Of a stretch of 64,000 bases of DNA, positions 42,046 to 52,861 are shown one piece after another. The notes under the pieces were generated by a model. It was given only the letters and a program-made list of their open reading frames with translations. It ran no database searches and was not told the DNA's origin. The DNA comes from Notolepis coatsorum (taxonomy: Eukaryota; Chordata; Actinopteri; Aulopiformes; Paralepididae): contig OZ020594.1 in the NCBI GenBank assembly GCA_963971535.1, positions 116,099,127-116,163,126 of the forward strand. The letters are read 5' to 3'. Within the stretch, counting starts at the first letter, position 1. Each line of letters opens with the position of its first letter. The position numbers and the translations under genes are program-made.

Positions 42046-43368
42046 TACAATTCCCTGACTGTATTAAATAAGTATGGTATCATTAAACCACTACTGTCTT
42101 ATGTACATTACTACTGGCCATACAGTACACAGGTATATGAGATGAACACTTCCACAATGACACGGTTCCACACAAATCTTGGTTAGAATAATATTTATTA
42201 GCAGCAATAATAGTAGATTACATTACTTTACTTAGAGTCGCGCTTGTAAGGCGAAGAATGTGCGTGAGTAAGTCAAGAGCGTAAGTCCATTATAATATTA
42301 CGCAGGAGATAATGAATACCACCTGTATCTTAGGAATTATATCTATGGTACACTAGTAGGGCAGCGGGAGATACTAGTAGGGTCCCTCCGGTTGTAGGCC
42401 AGCAAGGGGAGAGGATTTGTCGGTAGCAAAGTCTGGGTCAACGAAGAATAGGGAGACTCCAGGTACAGGAGACAGTGCAATAATCTCTTGATCCGCAGAC
42501 GAATAACAGCTATTCTCCGGCATGCAGCTCCGCATGGAAGAAAGCTAGCCAGCCTCAGGCGTCTTAGAGGCGGGCTCGACGTTGCTCCTCACAGGGTAAA
42601 TCCCACACAATTGTGGGTGTAGACGATTCTCCGCTTCATCAGCTACAGGACCAAAGCAAATATAATCCAGCTGAAAAGGGCTATGTAGTCGTCGGGTAGG
42701 TTATCCAGTGTACATGTCCACACGGTCCTCGTCTAGGGCTCCTCGGATGAAGGCGCCAGGTTAAGCTGCCCAGCCTGGATAAGCACACTAGCTGGTACGA
42801 GGAAACGTTGGTAATGCTGGTCACTGTAGAACGGTAGCCACACGATACACTATACATAAATAGACTATTACTGAATTAATAGACTAGGTCGAACTCGACG
42901 GTACAGCGTTAAACTCTGATACTTCAGCTATCAATTCGCACGCGGTCTCAATGCTCTATTTGGGGCCAAACGGCCCTACTTCACTGCACGTTGTATCGTG
43001 AGGTGAGGCTTCACTTGGGTAACTCGATCTAGGTTAACTAACTGCTGTATCCACCTGCGCCATATTTATACGTTAGGTGAACAAACTAGTACCAGCCTTA
43101 TTCCTGTCTCGTATTCTTGCGCAGAGCCGTTCATGTCCAGGCATGTCTTTGGCGGTGACTTTGAACTAGACCTTGGGGGTATGGCAGTGGCGCCTAAGGG
43201 ACCGCTGTCCAATAGGAGAACGAAATATTATGGTCTGTACTAGGTAAAGGGATATTCCGTGTATATGTACAAAGAATACACAAGGGATATCAGACGATAT
43301 ACAAATATTATGCAATATATATCAATTAGTAAATATATATATTCGGTTTAATCTGATCCTTCGTAACA
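42033..43368 (-). repeat. Solo LTR of a BEL/Pao relative, 1336 bp
   Basis: Reversed, it begins 'tgttacgaaggatcagatt' and ends 'cccctcagttaca', like the LTRs of the 30154-39252 element but clearly diverged and shorter. ATAAT flanks it at 42028-42032 and 43369-43373. No internal sequence remains, so LTR-LTR recombination removed it. Confidence 0.9.
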
Positions 43369-43373
43369 ATAAT

Positions 43374-43599
43374 GATATTTCAAATTGCATGTGTCCGGAT
43401 GGCAGAATTCAGTACTGTATCTACAAAACCTTCTGTTTAATCATCTTCCATCTATTAATTTGCTTAGATTTTTCAGGTCTGGTCAATTTGAGCATGGTGT
43501 TATTCACAGTCAAAGATTAAAAATAAAATTATTGATATTCTCAATTGGTTCATTACAATTTACTCAAAATAAAATGTTCATTCAATCAATCACCGCGCA
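43374..43599. other. Unassigned 225 bp between solo LTR and LINE tail
   Basis: A/T-rich; no recognised protein, RNA or repeat. It may be degraded L1-like 3' ORF2 sequence, but no motif supports this. Confidence 0.3.
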
Positions 43600-43745
43600 G
43601 ATTGATTGATTGAATGAAAATGTTATTAACAGATTGCAGAATGGGTACAATACAGTACGGCTCAATACACACAATTGTTAAGGGGATGCAAACCAGAGAA
43701 AGACTTTTGTCTTGTTTACATCAGGGTCCCTCATTTTCGAATTGT
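43600..43745 (-). mobile_element. LINE 3' tail, reversed, (TGAT)n start
   Basis: The reversed tail of the CR1/L2-like family, starting 'gattgattgattgaatgaaa'. Both flanks ('atcaccgcgcag' and 'gtaagtaagggtgcaac') are also found around the tail at 52874-53020. Confidence 0.85.
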
Positions 43746-43804
43746 AAGTAAGGGTGCAACCTATATAGAAACTTAAACCCATTTATTGTACACACCCTAC
43801 GGAC

Positions 43805-44532
43805 TAGGGGTGGGAATCACCAGTTTCATCATGATACGATACGATATCGATTCTTTGGACAACGATACGATATTTGCCGATATCACAAAGTCTCTCACGA
43901 TACAATACGATTAGATTAGATTCAGGTGCCTGCAATCGATATGAGATGATATCATATGCCCATTTAACACAATCAGTAACATTTAGATCAACTAAAAAAA
44001 GGTAACGAAAATATCATTTGACATTTGTATTTTTGAGCTCTTCCAGACATTTAAAGGAAAATCAATCTATTGTTTTTAATACAAATAGACCTCCTGTTCA
44101 CTGTAAAGTGCCACGTTTTGATATATTGAGCTTTAAACTTTAAGCTCCATTTTTTGGAACTCAAAACTCACAACCTAAAACCCCTCCCTACAACAATTTG
44201 TTGATGTTGCATGATCATGTATAGGCCTACATTTATTATGTATTATATTGTTTATGTTTAAATAACATTTAAACATCAAACTCCTCTGACCTCATCTGGT
44301 CTTTCCAAAGACGTGCACACACACACACACACAGAAAGGGAGAATGCTATGCTGTAACGTCTACACACACGGAGCTACTGCTGTTGTTCTTGGGCGGATA
44401 TGAGACTCGCCACAGGATTTTCAAAATAAGAGTATCGATATGAATCGATCTTATTACATTGCATCGATCCGATTCGATCGTTGATAATTACATCGATGTA
44501 TCGATCTGGATCGATGTATCGTCCCACCCCTA
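43805..44532. mobile_element. hAT element, 728 bp
   Basis: Ends 'taggggtgggaatcaccag' and 'gatgtatcgtcccacccct' plus 'a'. It has a perfect 8-bp duplication CTACGGAC (43797-43804 and 44533-44540) inside the L1-like LINE. The interior has 'gatacgatatcg' repeats and an (ac)n run at 44318-44331. It is non-coding. The same family is nested at 22380-23078. Confidence 0.92.
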
Positions 44533-44540
44533 CTACGGAC

Positions 44541-45300
44541 ATGGTTCAAAATTGTGAAACAATTCAAGTTAGAAAAGAGGATTAGGATCCTGAGGTGGTT
44601 TGCCTTCGATTTAGGATTTAAACCAAGAATGTATGATAAAACATTTAAGGAATGGGCTCTCAGAGGTATTACCTCATTCAGCACAATGGTAGAGAATGGA
44701 GAACTTGTGAGCTTTCAAACCTTGAAAGATACATACGGTTTGGATAAACACGACTTCTTCAGATACCTACAACTACGCCAGTACTTTCTAAAAGAGGTAA
44801 AGGTGTCTGAGGTCAATACCCCAATAGACGGTGTTATTCAGATATTCATTCAGGCATACAAAAACAAGATGAGTAAAACTGTGTCTAAATTATATAATAG
44901 CTTTGTTCAGGCCAGAACTGACTCCACAAGTTACATTAAAAGAAATTGGGAAAATGAATCAAACATTGAAATAACTGAAGACGAATGGGAGAACATTCAG
45001 AACTCAATGTAGCTTGACTAATTCAAAAACATGGAGAGTTCTGCTGGAAAAACTTGACTAGATTCTTCATAACCCCCAAAATCAAATCCCGACAAGTAGG
45101 CATAGAGCAACCATGTTGGAGACAGTGCGGCCAGAGGGAGGCAAAACACTCTCATATCTTTTGGAATTGTCCAGGTATTCAACGTTATTGGCAAGATGTT
45201 CACTCCACCATGCAGGATATATTGAATTTTAAGATACCGGAGACCTTCTCCTATTTGTACCTGGGTAGGAGGAGACAGATAATAAAAATATTTTGAGCAG
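44541..45300 (+). pseudogene. L1-like ORF2 C-terminus with zinc knuckle
   Basis: Reads RIRILRWFAFDLGFKPRMYD, KTFKEWALRGITSFSTMVEN, DTYGLDKHDFFRYLQLRQYF and EDEWENIQNSM, then a stop at 45010. In a second frame follow EQPCWRQCGQREAKHSHIFW, NCPGIQRYW, the C-terminal C-C-H-C knuckle of L1/Tx1-type ORF2, and YLYLGRRRQIIK. The stop and frame change separate the two. The untranslated 3' end runs to about 45685 ('aacaataaaaagaaag'). Confidence 0.8.
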
Positions 45301-45768
45301 CAAGTAAGAAAGCGATCACGCGTCTCTGGTATCAACAAGAACCTCCAACAAAAGAAAAATGGTTGGCCATTATAGGTGAAATATACACAATGGAAAGACT
45401 TACTTTCATTCTCAGATTACAGGAAGAGAAAGGTTTGAAGTACTGGGAAAAATGGGACTTTTATATGTTAATTACGACAACCAGTGGATGATGTATAGTT
45501 GTAAAGAATATTCACCATATCTATAGGGAAAGTAAGAGAATTGAGAACTCAGCATGTGAAAAGTATATATTTTTGTAAAGTGACACTAATAATGCAGCCC
45601 GGGATTGTGTTTTTGTTATGTCTTGTTGTTTGTGATTGTTTGCTTATTGTGAAAAACAATAAAAAGAAAGTTATAAAAAAAAAGACTCATTTATAGAATC
45701 TGGTGGTGGATTTAAGCATTACATCACGCAAAGCCGACGGAGTGTGTTATAGGAATTAGCTCACGCCT

Positions 45769-46832
45769 CAGTGTTTCCCTTATATGCAGCGCTGCACCGC
45801 TGCTGAATTAGGACCGCCACTGCTATGAACTTACTAGACTATTAAAAACATTTATAAAAAAAAAGAAAAAAAAAGATTCTTATTTTTATTTAATTTTTGT
45901 ATCATTTCATTTGGGCTGTGGGGGTGCTTAATGTAAAATACTGACCTGAGGAACAGGCTGCAGGGAGACCATCTGGCCGCTTGTATACGTCTCAGCATCA
46001 ATGGACCCCCTACCAGTGAATTCCCCACCAAAGAGCCCTGGAGCTTTTCTTTCAAAAGCCCAGGAAAATGAAATGCTCTAAGGCAGAATGTAGCCTATGC
46101 CACTGAGACTTCTTAGGTGTAAAGTGCTGTTGTAGTGTTATGATTTGTGTATGTTAGGCAGTTAGTATGTTAGTATTTATATTATCTATTAAATCATCTA
46201 TATCTATGTTCAATACAAATAGTGTATAAGTGTTGAGGCATGTCATTAATCTTGACATTTACTTTGATTACAAATACACTGCAAAAACATATCTTGTATT
46301 TGGTACAATAAGTCTATATTGAGTAGAATTATCTTGAATGATCTTATCCCACTGGCAGATAATTTAGCTTTTTTCTGATTTTGGTCAATTTAATCTTGTT
46401 TTAAGAAAACAAGATTAACATTTTCTTAAAACAAGATTAAATTGACCAAAATCAAGAAAAAAAAGAAGCAAAATTATCTGTGGAATAAGATAATTCAACT
46501 CAATATTGGACTTATTGTACCAAATACAAGATATTTTCACTTGATAAGATACATTTTTTGCAGTGTACAAATATGCAGCTAGCTGGGCCTCCAGAGCACT
46601 TCTAGAGTCAGCGGACACACCAAAAACATCCTAGCAAATTCACACGCACATGACTCCATGAACATGAACATGAATAACCTATCTCGAACAATTCTAAGGT
46701 CGTTTTAAGTTATTTCTCCAGCAGCGTGCGCTAATATGGATTCCGGCGGCACGTGCGCACGCACAAATATGGATTCCGGCAGAGTGCGCGCAGCACAGCA
46801 CCGCTGTTGATTTTTTTTCAGGGGAAACACTG
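45769..46832 (+). mobile_element. hAT-like element with transposase C-terminal remnant
   Basis: Terminal motifs 'cagtgtttccctta' and 'caggggaaacactg'. At 45949-46071 a plus-strand frame reads LRNRLQGDHLAACIRLSI, NGPPTSEFP, which resembles the C-terminal end of ZNF862/ZBED-like hAT transposases. A smaller hAT MITE (46277-46565) is nested inside. No target duplication was found. Confidence 0.5.
46277..46565. mobile_element. Foldback hAT MITE, 289 bp
   Basis: Ends 'cactgcaaaaacatatcttg' and 'acattttttgcagtg'. Nearly the whole element is an inverted repeat, with the centre around 'tttaagaaaacaagatt'. The perfect 8-bp duplication is TACAAATA (46269-46276 and 46566-46573). The RNA would fold into one long hairpin. 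Confidence 0.93.
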
Positions 46833-46918
46833 AACACTGATTGTTAGGCCAGAGGGTCGTTAGACCCCCATAGGCGTGATCTAATTCCTATAACACACAA
46901 CTTCAAGTGATGTAATGT

Positions 46919-47161
46919 CTTTTATACAATGGCCGAATTCACCCAACCTTTTATTGCTATAGAATAAACACACAGTAATTGAAGCATAATGGAGATTTAT
47001 TCACAAAACCATCCGCAGAGAAAGTAGACCCAAAAACATTTATAATTGCCTCCGTGTCTAGAAGCAGAGGGAGGTGCGATGCTTCAAAGCATGCCATCTA
47101 ACAACAAACTTCATATAAATCCTGCGATGTATTATTGTTTGGACAATGGATCATGACAAAC
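46919..47161. other. Unassigned 240 bp
   Basis: No gene, RNA or named repeat is seen. Confidence 0.3.
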
Positions 47162-47391
47162 TAGGGCTGTCGCGGTATGACATTTTCTCACCGCGGTTGT
47201 GTGTGTGGCTAATCACAGCGGGATGCGGTGGTACCGCACTTCTATAAAAAAAAAGTTTCCATTTGCATTTTTTTTATATACCTGTATATATTTTTTTTAT
47301 TATTAAGACATGCGAGTTCACCCGCGATCGTGATTAGACACAAATTATAAGGTTGTAGGAGTCCCGAAACTATTTTAAACATGTTTGATAA
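47162..47391. mobile_element. hAT-like left end
   Basis: Starts 'tagggctgtcgcggtatgac', a hAT-type terminus, with 'ctcaccgcggttg' and 'ggatgcggtggtaccgc' inside. The matching right end was not found. The 47392-48703 hAT is inserted next to or into it. Confidence 0.5.
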
Positions 47392-48703
47392 TAGGGATGC
47401 CCCGATTGATCGGCCACCGATCGTTATCGGCCGATAATCAGTATAAATATGCGATCGGTGATCGGTGATAATGCTTTATTTTCGTTGATCGTCAAAACCG
47501 ATCGAAAAACGAGATCTCACTCGCTGAGTTCTGTCTCAGACGCTCCGTCTCCTCCTCCTCCCTTCCCCGTGTAAACAACAAGCTCGGGCAATAGTCTGCT
47601 CTAACCTAGTGCATGCGAGCTCCTTGAGCTAACGTTAGCCACTGTTACTGTTTAAACAGAATGACCCAGTCAACTATTCACTTTTAGTTTAATACATGAG
47701 GCATTGTTAACGGTATCTAGCCGGCTAGCTACTGATAGCTCCTGATATCAACAAATGCTCTAGCAATAGTCTAGTAGAGACGTGCATGATAGCTCACGTT
47801 AGCCCACGTTAGCCCACTGCTCAAAACGAAACGTCCCATTAAACTAAATAGTTCACTGAGGCGTTGTCTTAACGTTATATAACCGGATAGCAGTAGCCAC
47901 AGATAGCTCCTGATATCAATGTCTTATAACAGTGATTCGATGCGTATTCGAGCCCCGGCTTGCATCGCAGTCACAAACAGGGCTAGCTGAGGGAGTAGGG
48001 TATATCTGCAGAGCCTAGGGTATATCTGCAGAGCCGCAGATATACCCTGCTGAGGTAAGGTAAGGTAATTTATTTATATAGCACGTTTAAAAGCACAAGA
48101 GCCAACCAAAGTGCTGTACAGTCAAAGCTTAAAATCAATGTCCTAATATAAAATACACAAATACAAAAATACAAAAAGGCACAGCAGGACAAGACAGTAC
48201 ATTCAGAGAGTAGGACAGTAGGACAACACACGAATAGGGGAACACAAAGTACAGTAGCACACAGGGGACAGAGGAGCATAAGAAGAGATACAAGAGGGAG
48301 GGGGCAGGATAAAATTACATGAGTGTGTGAGTTAGGGTGTGGGAGAATCAGGGTTTATTGAAGGCCAGGGAATAGAAGTGGGTTTTTAGACGGGCCTTAA
48401 ATGTCTCCAGCGAGGGGGCAGATCGGAGGGCATGCTGAATGTGATTTGATCAAAGCAGAGTATACACACAGACAGTGGAGATAGCGAGCATTTTGACTTG
48501 TTGCGTGGTGGCGATGTCTCGCAGATAATACAACTACAAGTATAATTATATAATATATATATTTTATAAAAAATTTAAAAAAATTATATAAAATTAAAAA
48601 ATTTTTTATCAAAAACGATCGATATCGGATTGGTATCGGCCGATATGGCTCAAGGCAATCGGTGATTGGTATCGATGGCAAAAACATGATCGGGGCATCC
48701 CTA
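47392..48703 (-). mobile_element. hAT element, 1.3 kb
   Basis: Ends 'tagggatgccccgattgat' and 'catgatcggggcatcccta', with a perfect 8-bp duplication TTTGATAA (47384-47391 and 48704-48711). It is the reverse-oriented relative of 15586-18405; its interior at 47660-47750 explains the flanks of that insertion. A fish repeat end ('aatttatttatatagcacg') lies at 48067-48120. Confidence 0.92.
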
Positions 48704-48763
48704 TTTGATAATCTCCTCAACATTCTGAAATGTGATAAAAGTAGTAGGGTGTTACCTGCTCCT

Positions 48764-49496
48764 TTAACACTTTGAGTGCCAAAGACGAGAAATCTAGTTT
48801 TTGAATTGTTATATCTTTTATTAGCGATTTTCATTCATTTTTCATCAATCTAGCCTCACGTTACCACTGGGATTCTCTCTGAGCTTGAACAGGGAAAATA
48901 CCGCCCGCTATCGTCTCCCGGATGGTAATGCACCCTTTGGATTGGACTGAATGAAAACGCATGGGGAAAAGAAAATCCGGAATCCACATTTTACTTGTCA
49001 GGCATGTAATCCGAGCCGATTGCAGTCTTTGTGGTCCCTCATAACAGCGTGGAATATGTGTTTCAAGCACCCAGCGTTGGATCAATAAACGCGATCGATA
49101 TTTGGAATGGCGATCAGGAATTGGAATAATCTTTTTGGAGAACATCTGATCTGAGGTAAGGAATCTATTTTACCAGTCTTGGGATAATCAGAGCTTTTTT
49201 CACAGATATATAAACGTGTCTGTGTGTGTGTGTGTGCGTGTATGACATTAGCGCTGATCAGGAAATAAGATAATCGATTTTTCAGCCCGCTTCTCTAGCG
49301 TGCATAAGTACACATATACTATCGATAATCTAGCGTTTATTTGAAAACGGTTCATAAATAGGGCGAAAAGCAAGCAAGTCATTGATAAGCGACGGGCGTA
49401 TTAGACACATAATAGCCATAATTTAAGATATAGTTTATGCGTTCGCAAATGTGCTGGCCCTCTCATTGAATAGAGCGCTGGCACTCAAGCGCTAAA
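48764..49496. mobile_element. TIR element, possibly piggyBac-like
   Basis: The left 'ttaacactttgagtgccaa' is matched by the reversed right end 'ggcactcaagcgctaaa'. A TTAA at the left edge (48764-48767) and TAAA at the right would fit a piggyBac-type target with one change. The interior is non-coding, with a (tg)n run near 49219-49238. Confidence 0.45.
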
Positions 49497-50033
49497 TCCT
49501 GCGCCCCCTGCTGCCTAGGCATGGTCTAATTTTCACAATCCACTCCTGCACGTGATGCAAGTTGGCAAAGGAGTATTCCAAGGTAAATCACTTTTTCACC
49601 AGTAACGTTACATTGTCTTTCCATCTAGCTCACGCTAACGGGCTAACCAAAGTGTCGTCACTGATCGACCTCTCCCACACATGCACGCAATTACTGACAT
49701 GTTGCGGACAGCCATACCGGTGACAATGTTTAGCTTTTAGTGCCTAAGGATACAAGTCTGAGGCAGAGTCTCAAAAGAGAATGTTGAATATTTATTGTGC
49801 ATTAAAAATCACAACATAGACGTTACTACTAGTCAGAGCCTCTGCTACTAGCTAACTGAAACGGAGCAGACTGGATACTGTGGATAGCAAGCGCAACAAC
49901 GTATAACGTCCGTGCGGAACCAATGTCCCAACAACCTCAACCTCATTGTTGTCAATTAATGATACTAATACTAATCTATACAATCGCCTGTTGTTGATTA
50001 AATACCATTACTTTTTAGTTATTACTAACAGTA
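49497..50033. other. Unassigned 540 bp
   Basis: No gene or named repeat is seen apart from short 'gctaacg' motifs frequent in fish DNA. It ends at the hAT target duplication. Confidence 0.3.
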
Positions 50034-50132
50034 TAGGGCTGGGCGATATGGAAAAAATCATATCGCGATAACGATATGATAATTTTATTTTATTTCTCGA
50101 TATCGATAATTATCGAATTGTTATAAGTATAA

Positions 50133-50164
<32 letters not shown>

Positions 50165-50739
50165 TATGTATGTTTATTTTGCAGCAATTCTTTGTCATTG
50201 CCGCCATCTTTAGTGTTACATCCCCTCACACTCCAGTTCTCAGGCTGCAGCTGGTTTAAAAGCTAAAGTAAACCGGCTTCTCTGCTGGCTGTGGCTCCAG
50301 AGGAGTTGAACAGTTCTGGCTCTGCTAGTTTATTTTCGATCTTTTGGCGCTTTTTTGGTGGACAAACCACCGCACATGTGCACTGTGACTCGTGACTGGA
50401 GTCTAGTTCTGCTAGCACACATAGCCTACTGTGTACAGACTGTTTCAAAATGTATTTTAAATTAGAAAGCAAACAAAATAAATGGACAAGAGAAAAAGAA
50501 ATCTGAATTTGGTAAGTATTGTCATTTGGACAAGCAAAGCCATTACTTTAAGTTGCAGGCAAGAAAGACAAGTCTGTCCACTGTCTCTGGTTTTAAAACT
50601 GCCCTGTTGCAGGTAAAAAAAAAAAAAAATTATAAAAAAAAAAAAACGATTTTTCGATTTTTATTTTATTTCGATATTCGATATCGATTATTAAAATATA
50701 TCGCGATATTTATCGTTATCGTTATATCGCCCAGCCCTA
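50034..50739. mobile_element. hAT element, 706 bp
   Basis: Ends 'tagggctgggcgatatgga' and 'gttatatcgcccagcccta', with a perfect 8-bp duplication TAACAGTA (50026-50033 and 50740-50747). A poly-T at 50132-50157 and a poly-A region at 50617-50646 lie inside. A truncated left end of the same family is at 62656-62740. Confidence 0.93.
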
Positions 50740-50829
50740 TAACAGTATATATAAAACAGTATCTGTAGCTGTAAAAAAATTATAATAATAATTTTATAAT
50801 TGATATAATATAATAAATAAAAAAATGTA

Positions 50830-50930
50830 TGTATGCACTGGTATCGGATCAGTATCGGTATCGGCCGATACCCAAAGCGTAGGTATCGGAATCGGATCGG
50901 GAAGGAAAAAATGGTATCGGAACATCTCTA
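50830..50930. mobile_element. hAT-like right end fragment
   Basis: 'ggtatcggaacatctcta' preceded by 'gtatcggccgatac' blocks, like the termini of hAT MITEs. The left end is missing. Confidence 0.5.
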
Positions 50931-50944
50931 TATTTAAGACAAGC

Positions 50945-51105
50945 CTTTTATCTACCAATAACCATAAGAGTTCCCTATGCATACTGTTTATGTTTGTTGT
51001 TATGGGGCAATGTAGGACTAGTCTGGCAGCTCTGTTCTGGGTAATTTGTAGTTTCCTCTGTGCACTGTCAGATGCAGAGGCCCAAACAGGTGAGCAGTAG
51101 TCCAG
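50945..51105 (-). pseudogene. LINE RT C-terminal fragment, part 2
   Basis: The minus strand reads DYCSPVWASASDSAQRKLQI, TQNRAARLVL, continuing 52464-52710 once the Harbinger-type element is removed. Confidence 0.75.
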
Positions 51106-51690
51106 GGCCCTGTTTCTTGTACCTGGATAACTGAGTTAGCCGGATAACTTTAACTGGATAACTGAGTTAGCCGGACTTTCCGGTTCCATGTACGTGGATT
51201 TTCCAAATCACCATGACAACAGATCCAAAAGAGCCTGGTCGAAAGTTCAAGTTCAACTTAGCCTGAACCATCGCCACGCCCCCGCAAAGAAGTGACGGCC
51301 CGTTTCCTGAAACTATTCCCACAGTCTACGATCTGCATTATACCATTCTGAATTACGTTCTTGTGCTCCATTCTTCCAGAGGGGGCTTTTGAAATGTAAA
51401 ATAGACCCAAAATGCTGATACTAAATTCACTTTGTCCTAAATAATGCACGTTATATATACCGTGGCGACGGTGGCGCTCGCTCGTGCGATGTACACATTA
51501 TGTGGTTATTTTAATTGTAACTGGGATTAAGATGTCTGATGAGACGGTTTGACGGATTTGAGAAATTGAATGAGCCGTTGACGTCACATTAATGAATGAG
51601 GATAAAGAGATAAACTTCATTCATAACAAAGGATATTCTAAACACGGGTCTCTCGTTCATTAATGTATAAACAATGAATTTATCCCATCT

Positions 51691-51762
51691 GGCACAGTGG
51701 TCCAGCGGTAGTGCTCAAGCCTGCCAACCCAGCGACCGGGGTTCAAAACCCGGTCTTTCCAA
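51691..51762 (+). tRNA. tRNA-Gly(GCC)-like sequence, probably degenerate
   Basis: Box A 'tggtccagcggtagtgc', anticodon loop 'ctgccaa' with GCC at 51723-51725, and box B 'ggggttcaaaacccggt'. The T-arm forms a 7-bp stem around 'gttcaaaa'. The 5' acceptor strand 'ggcacag' does not pair with the 3' side, so charging is unlikely. Pol III promoter boxes look usable. Confidence 0.6.
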
Positions 51763-51908
51763 TATGATTTTTTTGAATATAATATTAATACGCCAAAGTA
51801 GCCTGGTTTTAAGTTAAAATATTATAAATCTACATGCATTGAGGATGTCATTCTTTATATAGCTCTCAACGTGCACCAAATTGAATTATTCCTATATTGC
51901 AAAAAGAA

Positions 51909-51981
51909 GGAGACGACTAGGGTCTTGAACCCCGGTCGTCTGTGTGAAAGTCAAAAGAACAACCCGTTAGACCACATTGGA
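51909..51981 (-). tRNA. tRNA-Glu(TTC)-like sequence, probably degenerate
   Basis: On the minus strand: 'tccaatgtggtctaacgg' (box A), anticodon loop 'ctttcac' with TTC, box B 'ggggttcaagaccc'. It closely follows the plan of vertebrate tRNA-Glu ('tggtctagtggttagga', 'tttcac'). The T-stem has a mismatch and the acceptor stem does not close. Confidence 0.6.
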
Positions 51982-52463
51982 GATAAGTTAAAGATTGACT
52001 ATACATCAATCAATGGGTAAGAGAGCCGTATCGTAATTCTGTATAACAGTTAACTAATTATTTTCGCTAGCAAGATCTCATTTGATTATTCAATCCAGCA
52101 GGCAAGTTTAAAGAAATATAATCTGATTGATTGAGGTAATGAGGGACTTAAAATTAGCCTATAGATAACGCATTTAACTTGTCGGCGAGGCGATTGAGCC
52201 GTACTGCAATATGTTAATAAAGTTTTAAATCAATTAATCAATCAATGCCGCTAGAGAATCAGGATTTCTGCGATCGACACCTGCTGTCTTCTCAGCTGAG
52301 GCGGGCGCGCGCACTGATCCTGAGAATCAAGTCTGGCTTGAGTTAACGAGACTGAATCCACCTTCTTGGAACAGGAAAATCCCGGCTTCAAACATCGGGT
52401 TAACTGAAGCTGGATAATGACATCTTGATCGACTTAGTTGAACCACGTACAAGAAACAGGGCC

Positions 52464-52710
52464 CAGGTGGCTTAAAACTAATGACTTAAGGACCTGTCCT
52501 AGAATATGTGCTGGAACATAAGGAAGGCATTTTCTTGCCATATAAATGCCATTACCCATTTTCTTAGCCACTGTGTCAATGTGCTCTACCCATGTCAGTT
52601 GACTATCTATTATGACTCCCAGTAATTTAACCATATCAACCTGTTGTATGGGTTCACCAGACAAGTGCAGACTCAGTGTAGGATTGGCTAATAGTTTGTG
52701 ACTGGTTGTG
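52464..52710 (-). pseudogene. LINE RT C-terminal fragment, part 1
   Basis: The minus strand reads MSGEPIQQVDMVKLLGVIID, SQLTWVEHIDTVAKKM, then RKCLPYVPAHILGQVLKSL, VLSHL, typical of the region after the RT palm ('KLLGV.ID..L.W..H'). It continues at 50945-51105. The clade is uncertain (Rex1/L2-like). Confidence 0.75.
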
Positions 52711-52712
52711 AG

Positions 52713-52850
52713 TACTATGTGTACAGATGTAGTGAAGATGTCTCTGTTCTCTCAGTTAGTTTACTATGTGTACAGATGTAGTGAAGATGTCTCTGTTCTC
52801 TCAGTTAGTTTACTATGTGTACAGATGTAGTGAAGATGTATTGTTCAGAG
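52713..52850. repeat. Tandem repeat, about 49 bp x 2.8
   Basis: Unit 'actatgtgtacagatgtagt' then 'gaagatgtctctgttctctc' and 'agttagttt', with the last copy incomplete. Confidence 0.85.
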
Positions 52851-52861
52851 AATATTATATA

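Larger units (their letters stand above)
27485..45685 (+). mobile_element. L1-like LINE spread over 18 kb by nested insertions
   Basis: The parts in order are ORF1 (27559-28173), ORF2 endonuclease (28360-29376), linker (29313-29636), RT (39736-40680), a short piece (43750-43804), and the C-terminus with zinc knuckle (44541-45300). A 3' end follows with 'aacaataaaaagaaag' and A-rich tail near 45685. Between them lie a Rex1-like LINE split by BEL/Pao, a tandem-duplicated block with a SINE, a solo LTR, a LINE tail and a hAT. All L1 parts are in one strand and in the right order. The element is dead: ORF1, endonuclease and RT carry deletions or stops, and the RT thumb region between 40680 and 43750 is largely missing. 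Confidence 0.8.
45712..46918. repeat. Inverted repeat flanking a hAT-like element
   Basis: The left arm about 45712-45768 ('gtgttataggaattagctca' and 'cgcct') is repeated reversed at about 46870-46918 ('aggcgtgatctaattcctat' then 'aacac'), and both arms extend into 'ttacatcac'. Between them lies an element with ends 'cagtgtttccc' and 'ggggaaacactg' (45769-46832). The structure is either a foldback element or an older TIR element hosting a hAT. Confidence 0.6.
51106..52463. mobile_element. PIF/Harbinger-type element carrying two tRNA-like sequences
   Basis: Terminal repeat GGCCCTGTTTCTTGTAC at 51106 and reversed at 52463, with a 3-bp duplication CAG (51103-51105 and 52464-52466), as for CWG-targeting PIF/Harbinger elements. 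Removing the element and one CAG restores the LINE frame (LSHL|DYCS), which proves the boundaries. No transposase is seen. A tRNA-Gly-like sequence (51691-51762, plus) and a tRNA-Glu-like sequence (51909-51981, minus) lie inside. Confidence 0.88.

Noticed and set aside
50263-50472. 69-codon minus frame in the 50034-50739 hAT
   Set aside because: Too short, no transposase motif, and the element is a non-autonomous MITE by structure.
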